A DNA stretch of 64,000 nt, taken from the NCBI RefSeq assembly GCF_000009625.1, contig NC_002678.2, positions 5,984,001-6,048,000 of the forward strand. Direction: 5' to 3'. Position numbers and translations under genes: made by a program. The notes under the pieces are model-generated. The model was not told the origin of the DNA. It was given only the letters and a program-made list of their open reading frames with translations, and made no database searches. Shown in pieces: positions 18,169-26,542 of this stretch (position 1 is the first letter of the stretch; every line of letters begins with the position of its first letter). This stretch comes from Mesorhizobium japonicum MAFF 303099 (GTDB lineage Bacteria; Pseudomonadota; Alphaproteobacteria; Rhizobiales; Rhizobiaceae).

Positions 18169-19026
18169 ATGGAACACACCTCGTTTCTCGAGCGCATCCT
18201 GCGCGGTGTTGCACTGACGCTGGTGGTGATCTTCTTCATGTTCCCGATCGTCTGGATCTTCATGATGTCGTTCCAGACCAACGAGACCATCCTGCGCATC
18301 CCGCCGCAGCTGATCTTCGAGCCGACGCTCGCCAACTACACCGCGCTGATCACCGGCAAGCTGATGACGGCAGCCGGCACGCTCGACATCGCCTTCATGC
18401 GCAACCTCTGGAATTCGGTGTTCCTGTCGGTGACCTCGGTGGCGGTCTCGCTGCTGCTCGGCGTGCCGGCCGCCTACGCCTTCGCGCGGCACAAGTTCCG
18501 CGGCTCGGAGGACATCGCCTTCACGCTGCTGTCGTTCAAATTCGCGCCGGCGCTCTTGGTGCTGCTGCCGCTCACCCTCTATTTCCAGAAGCTCGGTCTC
18601 GCCAACACCTATGTCGGGCTGATCTGGGTCTACCAGCTGATCTGCCTGCCGCTGATCCTGTGGATCGTGCGCGGCTATTTCGAGGATATTCCGGCCGACA
18701 TCGAATATGCCTACCGCATTGGCGGCCATTCCTGGTTCGCCACCTTCCGCAAGATCGCGCTGCCGCTCGCCGGCCCTGGTATCGCCGCCGCCGGCCTGCT
18801 CGCCTTCATCTTCGCCTGGAACAATTTCGTCTTCGCCCTGGTGCTGGCCTCGGCCGACAAGCAGCCGGTGACGGTCGGGGCGCTCGCCTTCATCACTTCC
18901 TCGGGCATCCAGTACGGCCAGATCTCAGCGGCCATCGTGCTCTCGATCACGCCGACGCTGGCGCTCGCCCTCTATGCGCAGCGCTATCTCGTCGAAGGCC
19001 TCTCGCTTGGCGCGGTGAAAGGATAG
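18169..19026 (+). CDS. Polyol ABC transporter permease, MalG type
   Basis: A 285-residue inner-membrane permease of the MalG/UgpE type, six helices, with IVWIFMMSFQTNETI in the first periplasmic segment and the EAA loop EYAYRIGGHSWFATFRKIALP near residue 185. It forms the second half of the transmembrane channel. An AGGAGG ribosome site precedes ATG 18169, and the next gene begins two bases after its stop, indicating tight coupling. Confidence 0.9.
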   Translation: MEHTSFLERILRGVALTLVVIFFMFPIVWIFMMSFQTNETILRIPPQLIFEPTLANYTALITGKLMTAAGTLDIAFMRNLWNSVFLSVTSVAVSLLLGVPAAYAFARHKFRGSEDIAFTLLSFKFAPALLVLLPLTLYFQKLGLANTYVGLIWVYQLICLPLILWIVRGYFEDIPADIEYAYRIGGHSWFATFRKIALPLAGPGIAAAGLLAFIFAWNNFVFALVLASADKQPVTVGALAFITSSGIQYGQISAAIVLSITPTLALALYAQRYLVEGLSLGAVKG

Positions 19027-19028
19027 AC

Positions 19029-20147
19029 ATGGCCAGCCTCGAACTCAAAAACATCGTCAAGCGCTACAAGAGCCAGACCGTCCTCGACAATCTGTCGCTG
19101 ACGGTTGCCGACGGCGAAACCCTTGTCCTGTTCGGCCCGTCCGGCGCCGGCAAGACGGTGCTGCTGCGCCTGGTCGCCGGCGTCATCGATCCGGATGAGG
19201 GCAAGATCTTCATCGGCGGCGACGACATGACCGATGTCGACGCGGAATACCGTGGCGTCGGCATGGCGTTCCAGAATTTCGCGCTGTTTCCGCATATGAG
19301 TGCGTTCGACAACATCGCGACGCCCTTGGAGGCCAAGCGGTCCTCGCCGGGCGCCATCAAGGCCGGCGTCGAGAGCGTCGCCAAGCTGTTGAAGATCGCC
19401 CATGTGCTCTCGCACAAGCCGCGCGCGCTCTCCAACGGCCAGAAGCAGCGCACCGCGCTGGCCCGCGCGCTGGTCGGCTCGCCGCCGCTGCTGCTGCTCG
19501 ACGATCCCTTGCGCAATGTCGACGCCAAGCTGCGCTTCGAGATGCGGCTCGAACTGCCGCGTTTGCTTGCCGATCGCGGCGCCACCGTCGTCTATGTCAC
19601 CCAGGACTACAAGGAAGCCATGGCGCTCGGCGACCGCATCGCCGTGATGTCGCAAGGCGTCATCCGGCAGCTCGGCACACCCGAGCAGATCTATCGCGAA
19701 CCGGCCAATATCGAGATCGCGCGGCTGTTCGGCGACCCCACCATCAACCTGCTCGACGTCAAGCCCGCGCGGGATACAAGGGGGATTTATGTCGGCCTGT
19801 CCAACGTCCAGGTCCATCTGGCCGGCGCTTACGACGCGGCGGTCGGCCGCGATTGCGTGATCGGTCTGCGGCCGGAAGCGCTGAGCTTCGTCGAGGAGGG
19901 CATCCCCGGCGCCATTCCGGTGACGGTCGAGGCCGAGACGCCGCTCAACGAAAAGATCGTCACCCTGGTGCGCACGGTACGCGGCCGCGAGGTCCTGGTC
20001 TCGCGCCCGGCCGGAACGCCGGGCCGCAGCGAGGGCAAGGCCCATATCGCCGTCGACGGCAAGAGCGCCTTGCTGTTCGATCACGCCAGCGGCGACCGCA
20101 TCGGTTCCAAGAACGTCGTCGCCTTGCGCAACGGAGAAGCCGCATGA
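19029..20147 (+). CDS. Polyol ABC transporter ATP-binding protein 1, with altered catalytic residues
   Basis: A 372-residue MalK-type ATPase: nucleotide domain (1-235) and TOBE-type regulatory domain (240-372). Walker A is GPSGAGKT and the Q-loop is FQNFALFP. Three hallmarks deviate: the signature is LSNGQ, not LSGGQ; the Walker B catalytic position is aspartate (LLLLDDPLRNVD) where glutamate is usual; and the switch position is VTQD where histidine is usual. The partner ATPase encoded next keeps glutamate and histidine, so this subunit probably contributes the weaker site of a heterodimer. The deviations are direct readings; their effect is inferred. Its stop overlaps the next start (ATGA). 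Confidence 0.9.
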   Translation: MASLELKNIVKRYKSQTVLDNLSLTVADGETLVLFGPSGAGKTVLLRLVAGVIDPDEGKIFIGGDDMTDVDAEYRGVGMAFQNFALFPHMSAFDNIATPLEAKRSSPGAIKAGVESVAKLLKIAHVLSHKPRALSNGQKQRTALARALVGSPPLLLLDDPLRNVDAKLRFEMRLELPRLLADRGATVVYVTQDYKEAMALGDRIAVMSQGVIRQLGTPEQIYREPANIEIARLFGDPTINLLDVKPARDTRGIYVGLSNVQVHLAGAYDAAVGRDCVIGLRPEALSFVEEGIPGAIPVTVEAETPLNEKIVTLVRTVRGREVLVSRPAGTPGRSEGKAHIAVDGKSALLFDHASGDRIGSKNVVALRNGEAA

Positions 20148-21268
20148 GCCAGAGCGCGCTCACCATATTAGGTGTCGACAAATTTTACGGCCCGATCGAT
20201 CGCGGTGTGCATGCGGTCAAGAACCTGACGATAGAAATCGGCAAAGGCGAGATCGTCGCCCTGCTTGGCTCGTCCGGCTGCGGTAAGACGTCGACGCTGC
20301 GCATGATTGCCGGTTTCGAGGAGGTGTCGCGCGGCGCCATCTCGGTCGGTGGCCGTCAGGTGCACACCTTGCCACCGGTCAAACGCAATGTGGCGATGGC
20401 CTTCGAAGGCTATTCGCTCTATCCGCCGCTGACCGTGCACGAGAACATGGCCTTCGCGCTCAAGGCGGCGAGGCTGCCGAAGAGCGAGGTCGACGCCAAG
20501 GTCGCCAGCATCGCCAAGCTGCTCGAGATCGAGGACATATTGGAGCGCTACCCGAGTTCGATTTCCGGCGGCCAGCAGCAGCGCGCCAGCCTTGGCCGGG
20601 CACTGATCCGCGAGGCCGACCTGCATCTGTTGGACGAGCCGATGGGGCAGCTCGAACCGCAGCTTCGCGCCGTGCTGCGCGGCCGCATCAAGCACTTCAT
20701 CAAGGAGCGCGGTCTGACGGCGATCCTGGTTACCCACGACCAGACCGAGGCCAATGCGCTTGCCGACCGCATCGCGGTGATGGAAGGCGGCGTGCTGCAG
20801 CAGTTCGACACGCCTGACCGGATTAAGGAGCGCCCGGCGAACCTGTTCACCGGCACCTTTGTCGGTGAGCCACCGATGAATGTCTTCGAGGCCTATGTCG
20901 CAACCGCCGCCGGCCGCATCAATCTCAAGCTGCCCGACGGCCTGTCGCTCGACTACGACAAGGACGCCTTCAGCGCTGCGGTTCGCGATCAATTACTCAG
21001 TCGCGAGCGGGTGGTGATCGGCATCAGGCCTTACGCGGTCCGGCGCTCGAAGGAAGGTGTTCCCGCCAGGGTTTCGGCCAACCAATGGCTCGGCGACCAG
21101 ACGCATATCGCCGCCGACTTCGCCGGTGGTTCGCTGGTCCTGGTCGAGCATGACCGCACCCGCCTCGATCTGGGTGCGCCGATCAATGTCAGCATCGATC
21201 CGAAAAACCTGCATGTCTTCGACCAGGTGAGCGGCAAGGCGATTTCGCACGGCATGGAGCTTGCCTGA
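20144..21268 (+). CDS. Polyol ABC transporter ATP-binding protein 2
   Basis: A 374-residue MalK-type ATPase with a C-terminal TOBE domain. Walker A is GSSGCGKT, the signature is ISGGQQQR, Walker B is LHLLDEP with the catalytic glutamate, and the switch is LVTHD. The Q-loop position departs from the norm: AFEGYSLYP, with glutamate in place of the usual glutamine. It would pair with the preceding ATPase, supplying an intact catalytic glutamate and histidine. Two separate ATPase genes in one transporter are also found in rhizobial polyol (mpt-type) systems. The TGA overlaps the eryA ATG. Confidence 0.9.
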   Translation: MSQSALTILGVDKFYGPIDRGVHAVKNLTIEIGKGEIVALLGSSGCGKTSTLRMIAGFEEVSRGAISVGGRQVHTLPPVKRNVAMAFEGYSLYPPLTVHENMAFALKAARLPKSEVDAKVASIAKLLEIEDILERYPSSISGGQQQRASLGRALIREADLHLLDEPMGQLEPQLRAVLRGRIKHFIKERGLTAILVTHDQTEANALADRIAVMEGGVLQQFDTPDRIKERPANLFTGTFVGEPPMNVFEAYVATAAGRINLKLPDGLSLDYDKDAFSAAVRDQLLSRERVVIGIRPYAVRRSKEGVPARVSANQWLGDQTHIAADFAGGSLVLVEHDRTRLDLGAPINVSIDPKNLHVFDQVSGKAISHGMELA

Positions 21269-22821
21269 TGCGCGACATACTGATCGGCATCGACGCCGGC
21301 ACCTCCGTCATCAAATCCATCGCCTTCGACACGTTGGGCCGGCAGATTGCCGCCGCCGCCTTGCCCAACCACTATGAAACGCTGCCGGGCGGCGGCGCCG
21401 AACAGGATCTGGCGCGCACATGGAGCGATGCCGCCACGACCTTGCGCCAGCTAGCCGACAAAGTGCCCAATCTCGCCAACCGGACGGTGGCGATCGCGGT
21501 GACCGGGCAAGGCGACGGCACCTGGCTGATCGACGCCAAGGGCGAGCCGGTGGCCAAGGGCTGGCTCTGGCTCGATGCACGTGCCGCGGCCGTCGTCGAG
21601 GAAATCCGCGCGCGGCCCGAGGATCGGCTCCGCTTCGAGAAGACCGGCAGCGGGCTCGCCGCCTGCCAGCAGGGTTCGCAATTCGTCTTCATGAAGCGCA
21701 CCATGCCCGCAATGCTCGGCAAGGCGGCAACGGCATTCCACTGCAAGGACTGGCTCTATTTCAAGCTGACCGGCGAGCGCGCCACCGATCCGTCGGAGGG
21801 CACCTTCACCTTCGGCGATTTCCACACCCGCGACTACAGCGACGAGGTGCTCGACGTGCTCGGCGTCGCCGATCTCAGGCATCTGCTGCCGCCGATCGTC
21901 GACGGCACAAGGCACAGCACCGCTCTGTCGCAGGCAGCGGCCGACGCCACCGGGATGCTGGCCGGCACGCCGGTCGTGCTCGGCTATGTCGACGTCGTCT
22001 GCACCGCGCTCGGCGCCGGGCTGCTGGATCGCCAGCGCAAGCCCGGCTGCTCGATCATCGGCTCCACCGGCATGCATATGCGGCTGGCCGAGACACCGGA
22101 TGACGTGCAGCTGAACGACGCGGCGACCGGCTATACGATGGCGATGCCGGCGCCCGGCGTGTTCGCGCAGATGCAGTCCAACATGGCGGCGACGCTCAAC
22201 ATCGATTGGGTGCTTGGGCTCGCCTCGGGCATTCTCGCCTCGCAAGGCATTTCGCGCAGCAATGGCGAGATGATCGCGCTGGTCGATGCCTGGATCGCGG
22301 CCGCGCAGCCGGCCTCGCTGCTCTATCAGCCCTATGTGTCGGAAGCCGGTGAGCGGGGGCCGTTCGTCGACGCCAACGCCCGAGCGGGGTTCGTCGGCAT
22401 TTCCTCGCGGCACGGTTATGCTGACCTCGTCCGCGCCGTCTTCGAAGGGTTGGCCTTCGCGGCACGCGACTGCTACACCGCCATGGGGCCGCTGCCGCGC
22501 GAAGTCCGCCTCACCGGCGGCGCGGCCAGAAGCCCGGCGCTGCGCAAGATCCTGGGTGCGGCGCTGGGTGCCGACATCCGCACCAGCGCGCGCGAGGAGG
22601 CGGGCGCGGCGGGCGCGGCGATGATCGCCGCGGTCTGCGTGGGTCTCTACCCGTCCATGGATGCGTGCGTCGGCGAATGGGTGACGCCGCTGCTTGGTGA
22701 AGCCGAGCCGAGCGACCGGAACCTCGCCGCGATCTACGACAAGATGACCCCGTCCTACACGTTGGCGCACCAGGCGTTGCGGCCGGTCTGGCGCGCGATG
22801 GCTTCAGTGCAGGCAAATTGA
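21268..22821 (+). CDS. eryA: Erythritol kinase, FGGY family
   Basis: A 517-residue carbohydrate kinase. The N-terminal FGGY domain begins RDILIGIDAGTSVIKSIAFD with the phosphate-binding DAGTS; the C-terminal domain includes the adenosine motif VRLTGGAARSPALRKILG. EryA phosphorylates erythritol to L-erythritol-4-phosphate, the first step of the Brucella/rhizobial pathway. The gene is translationally coupled to the transporter ATPase and followed within about 100 bases to a kilobase by eryB and eryC, which supports the assignment. Related FGGY kinases act on xylulose, ribulose or glycerol, so erythritol specificity depends on context. Confidence 0.85.
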   Translation: MRDILIGIDAGTSVIKSIAFDTLGRQIAAAALPNHYETLPGGGAEQDLARTWSDAATTLRQLADKVPNLANRTVAIAVTGQGDGTWLIDAKGEPVAKGWLWLDARAAAVVEEIRARPEDRLRFEKTGSGLAACQQGSQFVFMKRTMPAMLGKAATAFHCKDWLYFKLTGERATDPSEGTFTFGDFHTRDYSDEVLDVLGVADLRHLLPPIVDGTRHSTALSQAAADATGMLAGTPVVLGYVDVVCTALGAGLLDRQRKPGCSIIGSTGMHMRLAETPDDVQLNDAATGYTMAMPAPGVFAQMQSNMAATLNIDWVLGLASGILASQGISRSNGEMIALVDAWIAAAQPASLLYQPYVSEAGERGPFVDANARAGFVGISSRHGYADLVRAVFEGLAFAARDCYTAMGPLPREVRLTGGAARSPALRKILGAALGADIRTSAREEAGAAGAAMIAAVCVGLYPSMDACVGEWVTPLLGEAEPSDRNLAAIYDKMTPSYTLAHQALRPVWRAMASVQAN

Positions 22822-22831
22822 GAAGTCGAGT

Positions 22832-23872
22832 ATGCGTAAGAGAATAGCGATCATTGGCGACAACTTCATGCTTCCGCAGGTGTTTCGCGCCAAAATCGAG
22901 AAGGTCGCTACTGGTGACCTCGATATCAGGACATTGCAGACGGCGTGGCCCGACGAGCCGATGGAGTTCGGCAATCCGGCGCTCGGCCTCGACAAGGTCA
23001 AGGAATATTTCGGCCACCCCGACGAGGTCGTCGATTTCATCGGCGATGCCGAGATCCTCGTCACCCAGCTGGCGCCCCTGTCGGAGGCCATGATGCGGCG
23101 CTTGCCGGCGCTCAAGCTGGTTGCCGTTTCGCGCGGCGGCCCGATCAACATCGACATGGCGGCCGCCAGGGCGCACGGCATCACCGTGGTCAACGTGCCG
23201 GGCCGCAACGCGACGGCCGTGGCCGAGTTCACCCTCGGCGCCATCCTGGCCGAGACGCGGCTGATCCGGGTCGGCCACGAGGCCTTGCGCAAGGGAGAAT
23301 GGCGCGGCGATCTCTACCGCGCCGACCGCACCGGCCGCGAACTCAGCGAAATGACCGTCGGCGTCATCGGCTATGGCAATATCGGCACCAAGGTCGTGCG
23401 CCTGCTGCGCGCCTTCGGCTGCCACGTCCTGGTCAGTGACCCCTATGTGCAGTTGAGCGCCGAAGACCGCAATGCCGGTGTCGAACTCGTCGCGCTGGAC
23501 AATCTGCTCGCCCGCTCCGACGTGGTCACGCTGCATCCCCGGGTGACCGAGGAGACGCGCGGCCTCATCGGCAAAGACGCCATCGCGCTGATGAAACCGG
23601 GCGTGATTCTCATCAACACCGCGCGCGGGCCGCTGGTCGACTATGACGCGCTCTACGAGGCGCTGGTTTCAGGGCAGATAGCCAGCGCCATGCTGGAGAC
23701 CTTCGCGGTCGAGCCGGTGCCGTCGGACTGGCCCTTGCTGCAACTGCCCAACGTGACGCTGACGCCGCATATCGCCGGCGCCTCGGTGCGCACCGTCACC
23801 TATGCCGCCGAACAGGCCGCCGAAGAGGTGCGCCGCTACCTAACCGGCCTGCCTCCGGTCAATCCGTGCTGA
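22832..23872 (+). CDS. D-isomer-specific 2-hydroxyacid dehydrogenase
   Basis: A 346-residue NAD(P)-dependent dehydrogenase of the phosphoglycerate/glycerate dehydrogenase family. The nucleotide motif VGVIGYGNIGTKVVRLL lies near residue 170, and the catalytic set is present: arginine in NTARGPLVDYD, glutamate in ETFAVEPVP and histidine in TPHIAGAS. It sits ten bases after eryA, inside the polyol operon. It is not part of the known erythritol pathway. It may oxidise or reduce a C4 hydroxyacid (tetronate type) or another acid formed from polyols; no substrate can be assigned from sequence. Confidence 0.82.
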   Translation: MRKRIAIIGDNFMLPQVFRAKIEKVATGDLDIRTLQTAWPDEPMEFGNPALGLDKVKEYFGHPDEVVDFIGDAEILVTQLAPLSEAMMRRLPALKLVAVSRGGPINIDMAAARAHGITVVNVPGRNATAVAEFTLGAILAETRLIRVGHEALRKGEWRGDLYRADRTGRELSEMTVGVIGYGNIGTKVVRLLRAFGCHVLVSDPYVQLSAEDRNAGVELVALDNLLARSDVVTLHPRVTEETRGLIGKDAIALMKPGVILINTARGPLVDYDALYEALVSGQIASAMLETFAVEPVPSDWPLLQLPNVTLTPHIAGASVRTVTYAAEQAAEEVRRYLTGLPPVNPC

Positions 23873-23917
23873 GGCAGTGGCCATGACTTTTCAAACCGGC
23901 ATCGAGGCCATGGCGAC

Positions 23918-25435
23918 ATGAACGGCGGTCCTGAAATCGTCGACCTCTTCGTCATCGGTGGCGGCGTCAATGGCGCCGGCATTGCGCGCGACGCCGCCGG
24001 CCGCGGACTTTCCGTCATCCTGTGCGAAAAGGACGACCTCGCCGAAGGCACCAGCTCGCGCTCGGGCAAGCTCGTCCATGGCGGCCTGCGCTACCTCGAA
24101 TATTACGAGTTCCGCCTGGTGCGCGAGGCGCTGATCGAGCGCGAGGTGCTGCTAGAATCGGCGCCGCACATCATCTGGCCGATGCGCTTCGTGCTACCGC
24201 ACAGCCCGGACGACCGACCGGCCTGGCTGGTGCGGCTCGGCCTGTTCCTCTACGACCATCTCGGCGGCCGCAAGCGGCTGCCGGCGACTCGAACGCTGAA
24301 CCTGCGCACGGCGCCCGAGGGCGCGCCGATCAAGGATGCCTTCAGGCGCGGCTTCGAATATTCCGACTGCTGGGTCGACGATGCCCGCCTCGTCGTCATC
24401 AATGCGCTCGACGCGGCCGAGCGCGGCGCCAGGGTTTTCACCCGCACCGCCTGCACCGCCGCCCGCCGTGAGAGCGGCCTTTGGGTTGTCGAGATGCGGG
24501 ATGGCAGGACGGGCATCAGGACGGTGGTTCGCGCCCGCGCGCTGATCAATGCCGGCGGCCCCTGGGTCAACGACATCGTCAACCGCGTTGCCGGCCAGAA
24601 CTCCACGCGCAATGTGCGCCTGGTCAAGGGCAGCCACATCGTCGTGCCGAAATTCTGGGAAGGGCGGCAGGCCTATCTCATCCAGAACAGCGACAAGCGT
24701 GTGATCTTCATCAACCCTTATCAGAACGATCTCGCCCTGATCGGCACCACCGACATCCCCTATGACGGCCGGCCCGAGGACGTGGCGGCGGATGAGAGCG
24801 AGATCGATTACCTGATCGCGGTGGTCAACCGCTATTTCAAGCGCGGCCTTGCGCGCGGCGATGTCGTCTATTCCTTCTCCGGCGTCAGGCCGCTCTATGA
24901 CGACAATGCCGACAACCCAAGTGCGGTGACCCGCGACTATATTTTCGAGCTCGACGCGCCGGACGCGCAGGCGCCGCTGCTTTCCGTCTTCGGCGGCAAG
25001 ATCACCACGTTCCGAAAACTGGCCGAGCATGCGCTGGACAGGATCGCGCCGTTCTTTCCCCATATGGGCAAGCCCTGGACCGCGAAGGCGCATCTGCCCG
25101 GCGGCGACATCGCCAATGCCGATTTCGAACAGTTTCTCGGCGACCTCGGAGGCGAATATCCCTGGATGCCGGCATCGCTACTGAAGCACTACGGCAGGCT
25201 CTACGGCACCAGGACGCGGGCCTTGGTTGGCCCGGCGCGTTCGCTCGATGAACTCGGGCGCTGCTTCGGCAAGGATTTCTTCGAGCGCGAGGCCAATTAT
25301 CTCTTCGACCGGGAATGGGCGGCGACATCAGCCGATATTCTCGAGCGGCGCACCAAGCACGGCCTGCATCTGTCCGCCGAGGAGAGGGCGGCCTTCGAGC
25401 ATTGGTGCGCGAACCGGCTGGCGAGGGCAGGCTGA
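23918..25435 (+). CDS. eryB: L-erythritol-4-phosphate dehydrogenase, FAD-dependent (GlpD-like)
   Basis: A 505-residue flavoprotein of the glycerol-3-phosphate dehydrogenase (GlpD) family. The FAD dinucleotide fold DLFVIGGGVNGAGIARDAAG lies at residues 9-28, with GTSSRSGKLVHGGLRYLEY shortly after and the C-terminal FGGKITTFRKLAEHAL. EryB oxidises L-erythritol-4-phosphate to L-erythrulose-4-phosphate, passing electrons to the membrane. Position between eryA and eryC favours EryB over a true GlpD, although the families are hard to separate. The ATG at 23918 gives a short N terminus ahead of the FAD motif. The stop overlaps the next start by one base (TGATG). Confidence 0.85.
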   Translation: MNGGPEIVDLFVIGGGVNGAGIARDAAGRGLSVILCEKDDLAEGTSSRSGKLVHGGLRYLEYYEFRLVREALIEREVLLESAPHIIWPMRFVLPHSPDDRPAWLVRLGLFLYDHLGGRKRLPATRTLNLRTAPEGAPIKDAFRRGFEYSDCWVDDARLVVINALDAAERGARVFTRTACTAARRESGLWVVEMRDGRTGIRTVVRARALINAGGPWVNDIVNRVAGQNSTRNVRLVKGSHIVVPKFWEGRQAYLIQNSDKRVIFINPYQNDLALIGTTDIPYDGRPEDVAADESEIDYLIAVVNRYFKRGLARGDVVYSFSGVRPLYDDNADNPSAVTRDYIFELDAPDAQAPLLSVFGGKITTFRKLAEHALDRIAPFFPHMGKPWTAKAHLPGGDIANADFEQFLGDLGGEYPWMPASLLKHYGRLYGTRTRALVGPARSLDELGRCFGKDFFEREANYLFDREWAATSADILERRTKHGLHLSAEERAAFEHWCANRLARAG

Positions 25436-26493
25436 TGGCGCATTCGGGCGACAACCACTCCAGCGAATTCTGCATGCTGCGCTCCTTGTCCGCCAGCATT
25501 GGCGCCGACCCGTTGCTGGTCCAGGGCGCCGGCGGCAACACCTCCATCAAGCAGGCCGGCGTGCTGTGGATTAAGGCATCGGGCACCTGGCTGAAGAATG
25601 CGCGCGACGATGAGATCATGGTGCCGGTCGCGCTGGCGCCGTTGCTCGATGCCGTGTCGCATCGCAGTCCAGCGGCGGAGGCCGCGGGGCAGTTCACGCT
25701 GGCGGATCTCAACCCTCGCCAGCTGCGGCCCTCCATCGAGACGACGGTGCACGCGCTGCTGCCGCAGAAGATCGTCGTCCACGTCCATTGCGTCGAGACG
25801 ATCTCGATCGCCGTGCAGGCCAATGCCGAAGCCTTGCTGGAGGGGCGCCTGCGCGGCCTCGACTGGGCCTTCGTGCCCTATCGCCGACCCGGCCTGCCGC
25901 TGGCGCAGGCAATCGCCGAGCGGCTGAAGCCCGCGACCAACGTGCTCGTGCTTGGCAATCACGGCCTGGTGGTCGCCGCCGATACGGTCGCCGAAGCAGC
26001 CTTGCTGCTGCAAAGGGTGACCGGGCTGCTCGCACGGCAGCCGCGCCCGGCTCCGCCGCCCGATCTCGATGCGCTTCTGAGGCTCGCCGCCGGCAGCGAC
26101 TACCGGCTGCCGGCCTCGACCGCCGCGCATGCCGTTGCGACCGACCTCGCCAGTTGCCGCATCGCCGCCTCCGGCAGCCTCTACCCGGATCATGTGATCT
26201 TCCTTGGTGTCGGTTCGGTGATCGCCGGCCCCGGCGAGAACGCGGCAGCGGTCGTCGCCCGCACTGCAGCCGCGCCGACATCCATCCTCTTTCCCGGCAA
26301 GGGCGTGCTGATGCGCCGGGAGGCCAATGCCGGCGCCGAAGCGATGGCGCGCTGCCTGGCCGACGTCGTCGCGCGCGTCGATGGCGCTGCGCGTGTCAAT
26401 TATCTCAGCCCAAAGGAGAATGCCGAACTGCTGAACTGGGACGCCGAGAAATATCGCCAGCAACTCAACCGCGAAGGGGCGACGCTGCAATGA
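25435..26493 (+). CDS. Class II aldolase/adducin-family protein
   Basis: A 352-residue class II aldolase-fold protein. The phosphate-binding loop is GAGGNTSIK near residue 30, the zinc ligands appear in VVHVHCVETIS near residue 105, and a third histidine in GNHGLVV near 170. The C-terminal 170 residues extend past the fuculose-phosphate aldolase fold, much as in the aldolase half of RhaD-type fusions, but no dehydrogenase domain follows. ATG 25435 shares a base with the eryB stop. It is not one of the accepted EryABC-HI steps. Possible roles are cleavage or decarboxylation of a C4 or C5 sugar (acid) phosphate, perhaps with the hydroxyacid dehydrogenase of the same operon. Confidence 0.75.
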   Translation: MAHSGDNHSSEFCMLRSLSASIGADPLLVQGAGGNTSIKQAGVLWIKASGTWLKNARDDEIMVPVALAPLLDAVSHRSPAAEAAGQFTLADLNPRQLRPSIETTVHALLPQKIVVHVHCVETISIAVQANAEALLEGRLRGLDWAFVPYRRPGLPLAQAIAERLKPATNVLVLGNHGLVVAADTVAEAALLLQRVTGLLARQPRPAPPPDLDALLRLAAGSDYRLPASTAAHAVATDLASCRIAASGSLYPDHVIFLGVGSVIAGPGENAAAVVARTAAAPTSILFPGKGVLMRREANAGAEAMARCLADVVARVDGAARVNYLSPKENAELLNWDAEKYRQQLNREGATLQ

Positions 26494-26537
26494 CGGCATT
26501 CCGCTCCAATGCCTTGCTTGGCGTCGGGGAGGGATAG
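26490..26537 (+). other. Possible 15-codon coupling ORF before eryC
   Basis: An ATG overlapping the aldolase stop (ATGA) opens a 15-codon frame, MTAFRSNALLGVGEG, whose end contains the GGGAGG used by eryC. It could carry ribosomes from the aldolase gene to eryC. Nothing shows that the peptide itself is functional. Confidence 0.2.
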
Positions 26538-26542
26538 CGACC

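Noticed and set aside
17190..19028. Plus-strand frame joined to ATPase 1, giving a 985-residue protein
   Set aside because: This portion overlaps two genuine permeases in another frame and has histidine/arginine-rich low-complexity composition.
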